DNA from: Thiocystis violascens DSM 198
Lineage (GTDB): Bacteria; Pseudomonadota; Gammaproteobacteria; Chromatiales; Chromatiaceae
Direction of reading: 5' to 3'
Assembly (NCBI RefSeq): GCF_000227745.2
Contig: NC_018012.1
Coordinates: forward strand, 1,645,478-1,709,477
Length of the DNA stretch: 64,000 bases
This document shows, in pieces, positions 16,826-26,740 of this stretch. Position 1 is the stretch's first letter. Every line of letters starts with the position of its first letter. Made by a program: the position numbers and the translations under genes. The notes under the pieces were generated by a model that did no database searches, was not told where the DNA came from, and saw nothing but the letters and a program-made list of their open reading frames with translations.

Positions 16826-18691
16826 TCAGCGGGCCTGCGCATCCGGTTGGGCGCCCTCGGGCGCCCTCCCCTGACGCCGTCTTGCCTGGGCCGCGTCGAC
16901 TCCGACTGGCTCGCGCAGAATCGGCAGCCGCCCCTTGACGATGCGCCCACCGGCCAGCCGGGCGATGTAGTGGAGGTTCGGCAACATCCCCAAGAGCGCC
17001 GGCTGGAACAGCTCGCTCACCTCTTCCTTGAGCTGCTCACCGACGTTGCCCGAGTGCTGCAGGGGATTGCGCTGGGTGGAGGTGCCCTGGGTGCGGGTCA
17101 GGGTCTTGAGCCGGGCCTTGGGCAGGCTCGCGGTGACGTACTCCTGGGTCTCGCTGTCGAGCACGCGCAGGGCGATCAGGGTGTTGAGGTTGCCGAGCAC
17201 CTGTCGCGCCTTGGCCTCGCTGCCGGTGCGGGCGGCGAAGTCGGCGAAGGTCTGGGTGGCAATGGTCAGGCGCAGTCCGGCGCCCCTGCCCTTGTTCAGC
17301 AGCTGGATCAAGGGGTCGTTGACGATCTCGGCGGCCTCGTCGACGAAGACGTTCACCGGGCGATGCTGGACGCTGTAGTTGTAGCGGTCGCCGGCGACGG
17401 CCGCGAGGTCGGCGATCAGGATCGAGCCGATGGCCGCCCCGACCATGCCGTCGGAGAGCGCATCCAGCCCGATGTAGGCGACCTGGGCACGCTCGACGAT
17501 GCGCGCCATGGCGGTAATCGGACGCGGATCCTCGGGATCTTCGCTGTCGGGCGAGAGCAGCGGTCCGAGCGCGCCGGCGGTGAGCATGTTGAGCACCGGC
17601 AGCAGGCTCGCGACCATCTTGGAGAAGTGCACCTTGTCGTGCTCGAAGAGCGAGACCAGCCCGTCGATCACGGTGGAGGGGTGCTGGGTGCGGATCTCCT
17701 GATAGAAGCGCACCAGGCCGCGCGCTTTGGCCATGGTGTCGTGCGCCTTGCCGATGTAGCGCGCCGCCCTGCCCTCCCAGCCGGGTGCCTGCTCATCGAA
17801 AAAACGCGTGAGCACCCGGACCACCAGGGCCTCGACGCCGCCTTCGAGATAACGGCGCAGAGTGACCAGATTGGGCCGCTCCCCGGCGGCCAGCAGCCCG
17901 CCGATGACGTGCGAGAGGGCCATCTGCGAGAAGCTCTTGAAGGGGTCGTTGCCGCTCACGCTCGGCATGATGGCGGCGATGCGGCTGGCGATCTCGGTCG
18001 CGCGGTTGAAGCTGTAGAGGGGATCGATACGGTGACTGCGGTCCGGAAAGGCGGGATGGAAGCTGACGAAGCGCTGGGGCTCGCCGCAGCGCAGGCAGGC
18101 GCGCCGGGCCGACGCCTGGAGTTCCTGATCGCCCTTGGGATCAAGGATGACCACCGCCTCGCCGCGCAGCACCGCCTGAGCGACCAGCAGTTCGAGCAGC
18201 CGGGTCTTGCCCGATCCGGTGGTGCCGACGATCAGCAGATGGCCGGCGCTGTGCGCGACCGGCAGCCAGACCGGCATCTCACGCGGGGCGAGTCCATGCA
18301 GCCAGTGGGCGCCCAGCTCGGGATGGGCCGGCACGATGCGCTCGGGGCCGACCCGGATCAGATCGAGGGCGAGCTGGGCATGCTCGGCGTTCCAGTCGAA
18401 GCCCCAGCCGAACCAGAGATCGGCAGGACGGCGTTGACCGTGTGCACGAAGCCGCTCGGGATCCAGAAAGCTCAGCGGCTGCCCGCCGAGGCGTGCCCGG
18501 CGCTGACTGTGACGCAGCGCGGCGGGCAGCCAGCGCAGCCCCATCAGGATCGCAAGCACAGCCAGCAGTTGAAAGGGACGCTGATGCAGTGCCCAGTGGC
18601 CGTGCAGACAGGCCGCAAGCAGCCCCACACCCAGCCAGCTTGAAAGTGCCGCCAGCTCGAAGTTGGGGCGCCAGGGCGGGTTATAGGCCAA
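16826..18691 (-). CDS. traD: TraD coupling protein (SXT/TOL subfamily)
   Basis: Type IV coupling ATPase that brings the relaxosome to the mating channel, 621 residues. Two N-terminal membrane helices (residues 15-32 and 38-56) precede the motor domain: Walker A IVGTTGSGKTRLLELL at 154-169, DPKGDQE at 184-190, Walker B NVFVDEAAEIV and the ATQTFADFAART sensor region. Length and domain order are normal and the gene looks intact. It overlaps the relaxase stop by 11 bases. Confidence 0.92.
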   Translation of the reverse strand: MAYNPPWRPNFELAALSSWLGVGLLAACLHGHWALHQRPFQLLAVLAILMGLRWLPAALRHSQRRARLGGQPLSFLDPERLRAHGQRRPADLWFGWGFDWNAEHAQLALDLIRVGPERIVPAHPELGAHWLHGLAPREMPVWLPVAHSAGHLLIVGTTGSGKTRLLELLVAQAVLRGEAVVILDPKGDQELQASARRACLRCGEPQRFVSFHPAFPDRSHRIDPLYSFNRATEIASRIAAIMPSVSGNDPFKSFSQMALSHVIGGLLAAGERPNLVTLRRYLEGGVEALVVRVLTRFFDEQAPGWEGRAARYIGKAHDTMAKARGLVRFYQEIRTQHPSTVIDGLVSLFEHDKVHFSKMVASLLPVLNMLTAGALGPLLSPDSEDPEDPRPITAMARIVERAQVAYIGLDALSDGMVGAAIGSILIADLAAVAGDRYNYSVQHRPVNVFVDEAAEIVNDPLIQLLNKGRGAGLRLTIATQTFADFAARTGSEAKARQVLGNLNTLIALRVLDSETQEYVTASLPKARLKTLTRTQGTSTQRNPLQHSGNVGEQLKEEVSELFQPALLGMLPNLHYIARLAGGRIVKGRLPILREPVGVDAAQARRRQGRAPEGAQPDAQAR

Positions 18692-20795
18692 GGGTCAGGA
18701 TGCCCTTCTCGACCGGACGTGCATTCGGTAACCGTTCGAGGGCGCGGCGCAGGGCGGTCTCCGAGACGCTGGCACGGCGGGCACCGTCGAGGATGGGGCC
18801 GCGCAGCGGGATCGAGAGCGCACCGGGACGCTCGGTGATGACACCGAGGGTCGGATCGCGTGCGAGGAGGCGTTGGCGGATGGTCTGTGCGTACTTGGTC
18901 GCGGTGGTCGCGGTGGTCGCGGGGGAGCCTTTCGCACTGGTCCGGTTCGGCGGATCATCACCGACGGTTGCCTCGTTTGCCACCGACTGGGGCGGGATCG
19001 TCTCCGGCGGACGCGATGGGACCGATACGGCTCCCAGTCCCAGAGCAACCAACCGGCGCGAGACGGCGCGCCTCAGCCATACGCCGGAGACGCCTTCATG
19101 CTCGCGGACCTTGAGCATGGGGCGCAGTGGATCACGCTCGATCCAGTCGCGGACGACAAAGGTTTCAAGGATCTCTCCGGGTGCTGCGTCCCACCCAGCA
19201 AGCCCCTGCGGGTAGGGCAGAAAGACCCTGCCCTGAATCAGGCTCGGACAGGCGTCGGCTGTCAGTCGATCCTCTGAGAGTGCCTCGCTCAGGGCGATCA
19301 GAACGTCTCCTGCCGGACCCTGTTGGCGCAGCCAATCGCGGGCCTGGTCCCGCTCAGAGGGCTCGGCCGGTGTGGCGTTTCTGCCCAGCTCGGCGATTCG
19401 CTGCACGCCTGCCCCTGGAGCGTCTCCTTCCGCTTCATGACCGGAGTCGAGCGCCGGGACCATCGCTGATACCAACGTGACTGTTGGTGCGACATCCACC
19501 GCTTCCGCCACGACGACGGACGCCAAGCCAGACTCAGGAACCGTCGTGACCAAGGGCGTAGCCGGCGGCACCACTCCCGAGAACAGCAGCTCTGGGCTCG
19601 CCAGACACAGGAAGCTCAGCTCAACGGGCTGCTCCCGGGCGAGCAGTGTCGGAGCCAGACGCCAGTAGCGCGCCACAGGCACGCCCTCACCCAGCGGTCG
19701 TGCCCGCGCCAGGTGACGCTCGATGAGGATGTCCGCCAGCGTATCCGGATCACGTGGAATTCCCGGGATGCGTTCACCGGAAAGCCGCTGAACGATAGCC
19801 TCGGCGCAGGCGGGCCAGACCAGGTGAACCCGATTGGGCGGAAAGATCCACACCCGTGCCCCTGGCGTATTGACCGTCCAGGTCCCGTCGCGCAACAGTG
19901 AGCGCATGGTGTCGATCAGATAGCGCTCGATCGGCACCCCAAGCGAGAGGGCGTCCGGGTCGAGGCGGTTCTCGCGCAGGTCCTGGGCGACGCTGACCCG
20001 ATCGGCCTCGCGCATCAGCTCACCGAGCAGCGCCTGGTCGTCCATCCCGGCCAGCACCCGGCCCAGGGTGAGCCAGACCAGGGGATCGGGGTCCATCAGC
20101 CAGTGGCGCACCGGCCGGGTCAGGATCTGCGGTAGCACCGCAGCGGTGAAGAGCTCATGGCCGTGATGGACGCGCTGGCTGTTCCAGCGCAGGAAGTAGC
20201 GATTGACGCCGTGCGTGCCCGCCCACTCGACCAAGGTCTCGTCGAGCGGCTGCCAACGGTGTGCTCCGTTCCGGTCGACCACCGAGAGATCGGCGACCGG
20301 CTTGCCCACATCGTGCAGCAGTCCGGCGATGCAGGCGGCCAGGTGCCAGCGTGGCTCGAGGATCCGCCGCTCCTCGGGCAGACGGTCGAGGGCGAAGAGC
20401 CGTCCGCGACTGGCGCGGGCGGCCTGGAAGGCGACCTCCAGCCCGTGCCGGAAGAGGCCCCCGGCACCGCGATGGTGATGGGTTTCGGACGCGGGCAGCA
20501 AATGGACGAAGGTGGCGTAAAGCTCGATCAGCGGGAGGACCAGGGTGCTGTAGTCCTGGTCGCTGAAGGCCAGTGCATCCTGAAGGCTGGCGATAAGTGC
20601 CTGCTGGGTTGCGAGGATCTGGGCTGTGCTGGCGACGGGCAAGCCCTTGAGGAAGGGCGGATAGCGGGGGATCTCCTGCGCGGGGTCAAGATCGGCGGGC
20701 GCTGCAGATGCAGACGGGCCGTTTGACGGCGACTCGACGTCGGCCGTGCGAAAGGCGGCCCAGGCGGCTCGGTAGCGGGTCATCAGGCTGGGCAT
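18681..20795 (-). CDS. traI: TraI relaxase, MOBH family
   Basis: Relaxase that would nick oriT and pilot the transferred strand. It has the MOBH layout of a TraI_2 domain with an HHH motif (ETHHHRGAGGLFRHGLEV, about 105-120 from this start) and an HD motif (LLHDVGKP near 160). These are used instead of the tyrosine/three-His motifs of F-type relaxases. A less conserved middle and a C-terminal TraI_2_C-like domain (FLPYPQGLAGWDAAPGEILE and a final PLRGPILDGARR) follow. Start taken at ATG 20795; a TTG at 20843 is the alternative. About 704 residues, like SXT TraI. It appears intact. Confidence 0.9.
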   Translation of the reverse strand: MPSLMTRYRAAWAAFRTADVESPSNGPSASAAPADLDPAQEIPRYPPFLKGLPVASTAQILATQQALIASLQDALAFSDQDYSTLVLPLIELYATFVHLLPASETHHHRGAGGLFRHGLEVAFQAARASRGRLFALDRLPEERRILEPRWHLAACIAGLLHDVGKPVADLSVVDRNGAHRWQPLDETLVEWAGTHGVNRYFLRWNSQRVHHGHELFTAAVLPQILTRPVRHWLMDPDPLVWLTLGRVLAGMDDQALLGELMREADRVSVAQDLRENRLDPDALSLGVPIERYLIDTMRSLLRDGTWTVNTPGARVWIFPPNRVHLVWPACAEAIVQRLSGERIPGIPRDPDTLADILIERHLARARPLGEGVPVARYWRLAPTLLAREQPVELSFLCLASPELLFSGVVPPATPLVTTVPESGLASVVVAEAVDVAPTVTLVSAMVPALDSGHEAEGDAPGAGVQRIAELGRNATPAEPSERDQARDWLRQQGPAGDVLIALSEALSEDRLTADACPSLIQGRVFLPYPQGLAGWDAAPGEILETFVVRDWIERDPLRPMLKVREHEGVSGVWLRRAVSRRLVALGLGAVSVPSRPPETIPPQSVANEATVGDDPPNRTSAKGSPATTATTATKYAQTIRQRLLARDPTLGVITERPGALSIPLRGPILDGARRASVSETALRRALERLPNARPVEKGILTLGL

Positions 20796-20994
20796 CGTCG
20801 TGCGCGCATCCGCCGTGGAGGGTTGGCAGAAACGCCTATCCAAGCATGCTCTGGGGCAATCGGCGACGAAGAACGGTAAACGCGGTCTTTACCGTTATCT
20901 CGGAAAAACCTGACCCGCTCGATTAACCGTTTCAGACGGCACCAGGCCACGTGGCAGCGTAGGCTCATCGCTTCACACTCGCGAGGCTAATGGC

Positions 20995-21261
20995 ATGGTC
21001 AACCGCGCTCGATCACTACTCTCCTTGGGTTTCCTGCTGCTCAGCGGCTGCGCCACGCCGCCGGAGCCGACGCCGGCGCAGATCACCCCGGCGCGACTGC
21101 CCTTCCCCACCTATGTGACCCATGGCTCAGCCGTCGCCTTAGGTGGCGCCAGTTGGCGTGGCGGGCACACCGAGCATGCCCTCGATCCCGATGGACAATG
21201 GTGCGGGATGACCCTCGACGGACGGGCGCGGTGCTGGCGGCAGCGGATCCGCGACCAATGA
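20995..21261 (+). CDS. Small putative lipoprotein
   Basis: 88 residues with a textbook lipoprotein signal: basic start MVNRAR, hydrophobic LLSLGFLLLSG and lipobox LSGCA with Cys at about 19, followed by a Pro-rich linker. The rest is not recognised. It points away from traI across about 200 bp that may hold divergent promoters or oriT. The end overlaps sequence that continues in another frame, so it may be a remnant. Confidence 0.4.
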   Translation: MVNRARSLLSLGFLLLSGCATPPEPTPAQITPARLPFPTYVTHGSAVALGGASWRGGHTEHALDPDGQWCGMTLDGRARCWRQRIRDQ

Positions 21262-21292
21262 CGCCCCTGGGCGGAAGCGTGCCCACCGCTCC

Positions 21293-21421
21293 TGCTTCTA
21301 TGCTGAGACGGACCGAATTCGGCGCCAGCCGGCCAACCCCGAGGTCGCGCCGCTCGTGCTCAGCCCTGGTGAGATTCAGATTCTCGGCGTGGTCACGGGT
21401 CTGGTGTGGGTGGACGGATGA
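21293..21421 (+). pseudogene. Fragment resembling the C-terminus of an S24 (LexA/UmuD-like) protein
   Basis: A 42-codon open stretch with no start. It reads RQPANPEVAPLVLSPGEIQI then LGVVTGLVWVDG before a TGA. The spacing of NP-x(5)-L...I-LGVV is that of LexA/UmuD-type C-termini. No catalytic Ser or Lys region was found upstream in a consistent frame. Low confidence. Confidence 0.3.
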
Positions 21422-21524
21422 GCAGAACGACCAAGCCGCAGAGCCGCGACAGATCGGCCTCTGGTGACGGCTCTCTGCTCGACCCACTATCATGCAGCGC
21501 CCAGCCACTGTTGCGAGCCCCGTC

Positions 21525-22487
21525 ATGAGCACCCTGAACGGCGTCCTGCTGGACCTGGCCACGATCGACCAAGATGACCTCGACCTGTCCTCCCTGGATC
21601 GGGTCTGCGGCCACTGGCAGCACCATGCCTACACCGAGCCTGCCGATACGCGCGAGCGCCTCAGCCACGCCCAGATCGCGGTGACCAACAAGGTGGCGTT
21701 GGATCGCCAAACCCTGGCCGCCGCCAGCGAACTGCGCCTGGTCTGCATCGCCGCCACCGGCACCAACAACGTCGATCTGGAGGCCGCCCGCGAGTTGGGC
21801 ATCGCCGTGACCAATGTGGCGCGCTATGCCACCCCGGCGGTGGTGCAGCACGTCTTCGCCCTGATCCTCGCCCTCACCACCCGCCTGCCGGAGTACCAAC
21901 GCGCGGTCTCCGCAGGGGCCTGGCAGCGCCATGACCGCTTCTGTCTGATGGACTATCCGATTCGCGAGCTCGCCGGGCGCACCCTGGGCATCGTCGGCTT
22001 TGGCGAGCTGGGCCAAGCGGTCGCTCGGGTGGCCGAGGCCTTCGGCCTGCAGGTGCTGATCGCTCAGCGCCCCGGTGGCCCGCCTCGTGAGGATCGCCTA
22101 CCGCTGGATGAGTTGCTGCCGCAGGTCGATGTGCTGACCCTGCACTGTCCCCTCACGGACGCCACTCGCGGCCTCATCGGCGCCCGCGAACTGGGCCTGA
22201 TGCGCCGCGATGCCCTGCTCATCAACACCGCCCGCGGCGGCATCGTCGACGAGCAGGCACTGGCCGAGGCCCTGCGCCGCGGCACCCTCGGCGGTGCCGG
22301 GATCGACGTGCTGAGCACCGAGCCGCCGCGCGGGGGTAACCCCCTGCTGGCACCGGACATCCCCAACCTGATCGTCACCCCGCATATCGCCTGGGCCAGC
22401 CGCGAGGCGCGCCAGCGCGTGGTCGAGGAGATCGCGGCCAACATCGAGGCGTTCCTGGCGGGGAAGGACCGCAACCGCGTCGTCTGA
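21525..22487 (+). CDS. D-2-hydroxyacid dehydrogenase (glycerate dehydrogenase-like)
   Basis: Soluble NAD-dependent oxidoreductase of 320 residues, closest in style to hydroxypyruvate reductase/glycerate dehydrogenase. It has the substrate-domain block LVCIAATGTNNVDLEAAREL, a Rossmann motif GIVGFGELGQAVARVAEAFG, catalytic Arg in NTARGGIVDE, Glu in DVLSTEPPRGG and His in TPHIAWASREA, all intact. The start was placed at MSTLNGVLLD; an in-frame ATG 11 codons upstream is less likely. It has no obvious link to the transfer genes and is probably metabolic cargo. Confidence 0.88.
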   Translation: MSTLNGVLLDLATIDQDDLDLSSLDRVCGHWQHHAYTEPADTRERLSHAQIAVTNKVALDRQTLAAASELRLVCIAATGTNNVDLEAARELGIAVTNVARYATPAVVQHVFALILALTTRLPEYQRAVSAGAWQRHDRFCLMDYPIRELAGRTLGIVGFGELGQAVARVAEAFGLQVLIAQRPGGPPREDRLPLDELLPQVDVLTLHCPLTDATRGLIGARELGLMRRDALLINTARGGIVDEQALAEALRRGTLGGAGIDVLSTEPPRGGNPLLAPDIPNLIVTPHIAWASREARQRVVEEIAANIEAFLAGKDRNRVV

Positions 22488-22936
22488 GCGGCATCGGCTG
22501 GGGACTTCACCCCAGGACGGAATGCTGGCCTGCTCACTGCGGGCGAGCCCCGCTCAGATCCCCGCTCAGCACCGAATCGCGGCCGACAGCAAATGAGTAC
22601 TCGCAAGGATCAAACCGCCAATGCGCTCGCTCTGCACCACCGCGCCTCAACGCCATTGGCCTTTGGCCGAGTCGCCTGAACTGGGAAATAGCGTTCGACG
22701 TGATTGGCCTCGTGCCCGTAGAGCAGTCACCGAGCCGAGTCGCCGCAGCGACTCTGTTGCCCCCATCAACGGTCGCCGACGTAAGGGGACCTCAGCGCCC
22801 GAAGTCGGCCAGAAGCGGTCATTGGCGCGGCATGAACAAGAGGCTGCAACAGAGCGTTCTGCCGTCACTCGTGTTGCCCTGCGAATCTCTCACCATCTAC
22901 TTGCTTCCTCGCCGCATCTCTAGGTCCATTAATCCC
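22488..22936. other. No gene recognised
   Basis: 450 bases between the dehydrogenase stop and the nuclease stop (the two genes converge). Open frames here are short and resemble nothing known. No strong rho-independent terminator was seen. Confidence 0.5.
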
Positions 22937-23692
22937 TTACGCGCTTTCGCCCCGCCGGGGTGGTCTGGCATTCACCCAGATATGCCGGATCGTGATTGGA
23001 CCTGGATCGACTTCGGGCGAGCGATCAGGATACCGGAAGGGGCGGCTGTGCTGGGATTCTGCCTGATCCGCACCTGATCCCGTCGGCGCGGGTAGGCGGA
23101 GGGTCGCGAATCGGTCAGGATCCTTGCCGAAGGTCTGCTCGAGAAAGGGTATGAGCTTGTCGGCAATGGTCGAGGCGTCTCGGACGTAGGCGAGCATAAA
23201 TGCCTCCTGCCTGGCCCAGCCATAATCGCCATCGACAAATCGCTTAAGGCCTTCGTCGCAATACAATCTGACGGTCTTCCTCCCCGGGCCATCGATGATC
23301 TTGCACTCGACGATCAATGGAAAAAGAGATATGGCCCCTCTGCCTTTGAGGGAAAAGGAGATGTCGGGTCGGACCTCCAGCCGATCACCCTTGTAGTTCT
23401 GGCTTTCCGTACCGCGCTCAGCCCTGAACACGAAAGTTGCCAGTAGCTCTAAAGGCGGGTCGTCGTCAGACAGCCGTCGATTAATCGCATTGATCATCGC
23501 AGTATTCAGCAATGTTTCGCCTGACCCGATGACCGCTTCTGGCAGTTCGCCGACTACGCACTGCCAGATATGGATCAGAGCCTCGGCAATCACCTCCAGA
23601 TGTAGTCGGGGTAGCGGCGCAAGCGGCAGGTCGACTCCTTCTGTCAGCAATCGCAAGACAGCCTCTCTACTCGCACCTTCGTCCTTTTTCAA
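22937..23692 (-). CDS. PD-(D/E)XK-type nuclease, partner of the N6 methylase
   Basis: 251 residues. A nuclease core is suggested by GDRLEVRPDISFSLKG (Asp near 110) followed at about 20 residues by FPLIVECKIID (E-x-K near 129-131), the D...ExK pattern of PD-(D/E)XK restriction enzymes. A conserved Gln/Tyr pair in the next helix is not obvious. I chose the TTG at 23692 because it overlaps the methylase stop (TTGA), implying translational coupling; an ATG at 23773 deep inside the methylase gene is less likely. Probably the DNA-cleaving or effector subunit of a restriction-like system; family unknown to me. Confidence 0.6.
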   Translation of the reverse strand: MKKDEGASREAVLRLLTEGVDLPLAPLPRLHLEVIAEALIHIWQCVVGELPEAVIGSGETLLNTAMINAINRRLSDDDPPLELLATFVFRAERGTESQNYKGDRLEVRPDISFSLKGRGAISLFPLIVECKIIDGPGRKTVRLYCDEGLKRFVDGDYGWARQEAFMLAYVRDASTIADKLIPFLEQTFGKDPDRFATLRLPAPTGSGADQAESQHSRPFRYPDRSPEVDPGPITIRHIWVNARPPRRGESA

Positions 23693-26600
23693 GGCAGGAC
23701 CTCGCCGAATAGAATAGCCGTCTGCTCGCCGATGATTCGTTGCGCAAGAATCCTGGCTTGACTCAGGCTCCAATAGCGGCGCTGCCGTAGGCGGGCGATC
23801 CAGACTGATCGGTTTCCGGGATCGGGATGTAGTATTTCGACTGCCGCCATGCGGTCCGCAAGCCTGATAATCTGCGCCCAGTCGAGATTGTCGTCCGCTG
23901 ACGATGGGTGGTGTCCTGATCCGCTGGTCGAAACGCGAAGAACTTGCCAGGAGCCAACGCCTTCCGAGGGGGACACCTGAGTCACCGATACGGTCAATCC
24001 GAGACGATTACCCCAAGGCTGGAGTGCAGCCGTGAGGGCTTGGTTGAACGCTTCGGTTTGCGCAATGCTCACCGCCGTCTGCGATAGCCTGACGTTGCGA
24101 GCGAATGGGAGATTACAATCCAGAGTATCCGCAATAACCTGGATGTCGCGCTCTTTCAGACCCAATAGGTGGGCAACCCATGAATCAACGGCGCCCCATT
24201 GGTCGTCGTTGTCCGCTGTCGCAACATCAGAGAACAGGGAATCGATCCGTGACCGTGCTTCTGCGTCAAGGTCTTCAAACGGGATGACAGGAATGTCATC
24301 TATGGTGAATTTTTCAATGGTATCCCTCTCGACGCCGAACTTGCCGCTGGTGACAAGGGCGTACCACAAACTGAATCTGCTACCTAAAAGCAATACTATG
24401 AAGCGAGCTAAGGTATGCGCAGCGGGATGCCCTGCCGTACTGTAGCCATAGTAGCTCTGACTATAGACAGTATCGACGTTGGAGACGGATGCATGGATAC
24501 GACATTGATCTGCTGGAGGAGTCTCCTGGACAATGACCAACGGACCACGATAGATGGCCATCTGCCGGACTCGATGAACCTCAATCTGAGCAAACCGAGG
24601 GAGTCGGTCCACGTCGATAGACAAAGGCATGAGTCCTTTGATGACAAGCTCTGGCAGTCCGATCAAGCAGGCGGCTGATTGCGGGTTTTTCGTGCTATCG
24701 CGCAAGCGTTGGTAGCCATTTCCCGTCTGTCGCGCCCGGTGCCTTTCCTCGCCAAACAGGTGACGCCAATACTGGTCGAGCGTCGGGAGTCCCTTGGCCT
24801 CGATGCGCTCCAGCAGTTCAAGGTCGAGCCTGGTGCCACGGAACAGGGTCTTGAGGATAGTCGGTCGACCGATGACCTGGCAGGCGCTGACAGCCTCCGC
24901 GTTGGTTGGGTCGATGCGCATCACACCAGCGTCGTTCTGGGCCTGCTCCTGGCGCGGATTGAGGAAGCGAAAGCCCGCGCCTGGGGGCGGTAGGCGGTTG
25001 CGGGCGAATAGTAGACAGAAGGGCGCGGAGACCGTTGGCCAGACGTTGGTCTGTCTGCGCAGATCGGCGCCGTTGACGATACCGGTAACGTCCAAGGCTG
25101 AGAAGATGGCGCTCCGCGCCTTGGGCATTCCATCCCCTTGCTGGAATAGCAGCCTGGCATGCAATGCGAAAGCGACCCGTCCGTCGTGACGTGCCCAATC
25201 CATTGCACGCCAAAGAAAGGCCAAGTCCGGCACCTCATTGGGGATCGGTGGTGCTGGGTAATCCGGGCCGAGCCGCGCACGGGCAATGCGTGTCACTTGG
25301 TCGCGCACCTGTGACCAGCCCGGGATACGTCTAGCGCCGGTCCAGGGCGGGTTTCCGACCACCAGGTCGTATTGGCCAGCGTGTTCTATTCCAACTGCGG
25401 AACCCAGGCTGCCCAGGCGGCCATCGCCTTCATTGGCGTTTAGGTCGCCGACCTTGTACAGCACGCGGCCGCGCAGGTTTTCGAAACGCAGCTTCGCCAG
25501 GGGTTCGGGTCTGGGGTCAAGTTCGATAGCGCAGAGATAAAGCCCCAGTGCAGCAAAGCGCAACGCTGCCTCATCGATGTCGAAGCCGGTCAACTGGTTG
25601 TAGAGTATCTCGCGCAGCGCGCCGGTGTCCGGTCGCACGCCGGTGGCGGTCCAGTGTTCGGCCACCAGTTGTCGGAAGGCCGTAATCAGGAAGACCCCCC
25701 CACCCACAGCCGGGTCCAGGATCCGTGCGGTGTGCGCTCGCCCCTCTGCTCTCAGCGCGACCAGCGCGCCGCGGACCAACACTTCCGCGATTGGTCGCGG
25801 TGTGTAGTAACCGCCCTGCTTCTTTTGGTCATTCGCCCGATGGGTGCGCAGATAGCCCTCGTAGGCTTGGCTCAATACGCCGACCGGGATCTGGGAGAAG
25901 TCGAGGTAGTCCCATCTTTCCTGCCAGCCGAGAAAGAGTTGGCCGTGCGGTGCTCGGCGCATGATGTCGGAAAGGGTGGCGAAGGCAGCCTTGGGCATTC
26001 GCTCCGGCCGACCTGGCGACAAGGGAAGGAAGTCGCCGTTGAAGGTCGCGTCCAGCCAAGTGGAGGTTGTTGCGGCCTTTGTGGGGTCGTCAAACAGACT
26101 GTGAACCGCATCCGGGGCAGCCAGCGACTCGGGAATCATCCCGCGATCTCCCAGGAATCGGGCAAACAGGGCGCGTCCGCCGAGCGATATCGCATCGGTA
26201 TCGCTCAGACCCGCAGCGATGAGTTCATGGAGGGCGTCCTTGAGGAGGCGAAGGATCAGTTCGCTGATCCACTGTCTGCGGGCGATGGCTGCCCGAGGTC
26301 TCTCATTGGCCAGATATGGAAACAACACCGGCGCTGCCGACCGCAGGTCCACTGCGCTATGTTCGATCGGCTTGCTATCCAGCGCTACCCTGTAGACCGT
26401 GAGTCGGCCGGCCTCAATCACGCCCAGATAGGGGGTATCTCCGCGCAGCGCGATGCGGCGACGGATGCGGCCCAGCCGCGCTCCATCACCATCGATCATA
26501 TCCCCGTCCACCAGGAACATGAGGGGGTTATCCTGCCACTCGTAGACACCGGCAAGGGCATTCAAATCTGCCGCCGCATCACCGTTGCGCGGAGCGACCA

Positions 26601-26703
26601 GCGTGGTGTATGGAAGCAGATCGGGGCTGTCATCGGCACCGAAGCGGATCAGACCCGCGGGGTTCGCCCCGTAGCGGTCGATCAATAGGTTCAGATCGAT
26701 CAT
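23689..26703 (-). CDS. N6-adenine DNA methylase, Eco57I/PglX-like
   Basis: 1004-residue protein. A 250-residue N-terminal region of unknown role precedes the methylase fold: KKQGGYYTPRPIAEVLVRGA near 295-314, SAM-binding motif I ILDPAVGGGVFLITAF near 328-343, GFDIDEAALRFAALGLYL and catalytic motif IV DLVVGNPPWTGAR at 446-458. The C-terminal half has a target-recognition-like region (YYGYSTAGHP, GVERDTIEKFTIDDIPVIPF). The start is at MIDLNLL, 37 bases after the MerR-like gene. In this style the enzyme may be type IIG/L (methylase and recognition in one chain), with the adjoining nuclease as a separate subunit. Appears intact. Confidence 0.85.
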   Translation of the reverse strand: MIDLNLLIDRYGANPAGLIRFGADDSPDLLPYTTLVAPRNGDAAADLNALAGVYEWQDNPLMFLVDGDMIDGDGARLGRIRRRIALRGDTPYLGVIEAGRLTVYRVALDSKPIEHSAVDLRSAAPVLFPYLANERPRAAIARRQWISELILRLLKDALHELIAAGLSDTDAISLGGRALFARFLGDRGMIPESLAAPDAVHSLFDDPTKAATTSTWLDATFNGDFLPLSPGRPERMPKAAFATLSDIMRRAPHGQLFLGWQERWDYLDFSQIPVGVLSQAYEGYLRTHRANDQKKQGGYYTPRPIAEVLVRGALVALRAEGRAHTARILDPAVGGGVFLITAFRQLVAEHWTATGVRPDTGALREILYNQLTGFDIDEAALRFAALGLYLCAIELDPRPEPLAKLRFENLRGRVLYKVGDLNANEGDGRLGSLGSAVGIEHAGQYDLVVGNPPWTGARRIPGWSQVRDQVTRIARARLGPDYPAPPIPNEVPDLAFLWRAMDWARHDGRVAFALHARLLFQQGDGMPKARSAIFSALDVTGIVNGADLRRQTNVWPTVSAPFCLLFARNRLPPPGAGFRFLNPRQEQAQNDAGVMRIDPTNAEAVSACQVIGRPTILKTLFRGTRLDLELLERIEAKGLPTLDQYWRHLFGEERHRARQTGNGYQRLRDSTKNPQSAACLIGLPELVIKGLMPLSIDVDRLPRFAQIEVHRVRQMAIYRGPLVIVQETPPADQCRIHASVSNVDTVYSQSYYGYSTAGHPAAHTLARFIVLLLGSRFSLWYALVTSGKFGVERDTIEKFTIDDIPVIPFEDLDAEARSRIDSLFSDVATADNDDQWGAVDSWVAHLLGLKERDIQVIADTLDCNLPFARNVRLSQTAVSIAQTEAFNQALTAALQPWGNRLGLTVSVTQVSPSEGVGSWQVLRVSTSGSGHHPSSADDNLDWAQIIRLADRMAAVEILHPDPGNRSVWIARLRQRRYWSLSQARILAQRIIGEQTAILFGEVLP

Positions 26704-26740
26704 AGCGCGCCCGACCTGGCGCAACGGGTCGCTCGGATGC

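Larger units (their letters stand above)
1..20795. mobile_element. Decayed SXT/R391-like integrative conjugative element core
   Basis: Minus-strand genes follow the SXT-type order: TraI relaxase, TraD, DUF4400 protein, TraL, TraE, TraK, TraB fragment, then TraC, TrbI, TraF peptidase and TrbC/TraW. TraV, TraA, most of TraB and the 5' third of TraC are missing where a toxin-antitoxin pair and an ATPase gene now lie. TraU, TraN, TraG and TraH are not in the window and may lie to the left. Several genes are broken, so self-transfer is unlikely. The outer limits of the element are not visible; integration next to tRNA-Pro, shared with the integrase remnant at 32.9-33.75 kb, is inference. Confidence 0.7.

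Noticed and set aside
16715..18643. Plus-strand open frame of 642 codons opposite traD
   Set aside because: Antisense shadow; composition is Gly/Asp/His/Gln-rich and unlike a protein.
20995..21421. One intact UmuD/LexA-like gene
   Set aside because: The start reads as a lipoprotein signal, only the last 40 codons resemble an S24 tail, and the frames do not join.
22488..22936. Small genes in the gap after the dehydrogenase
   Set aside because: Frames overlap on both strands with no ribosome-binding site or family similarity.
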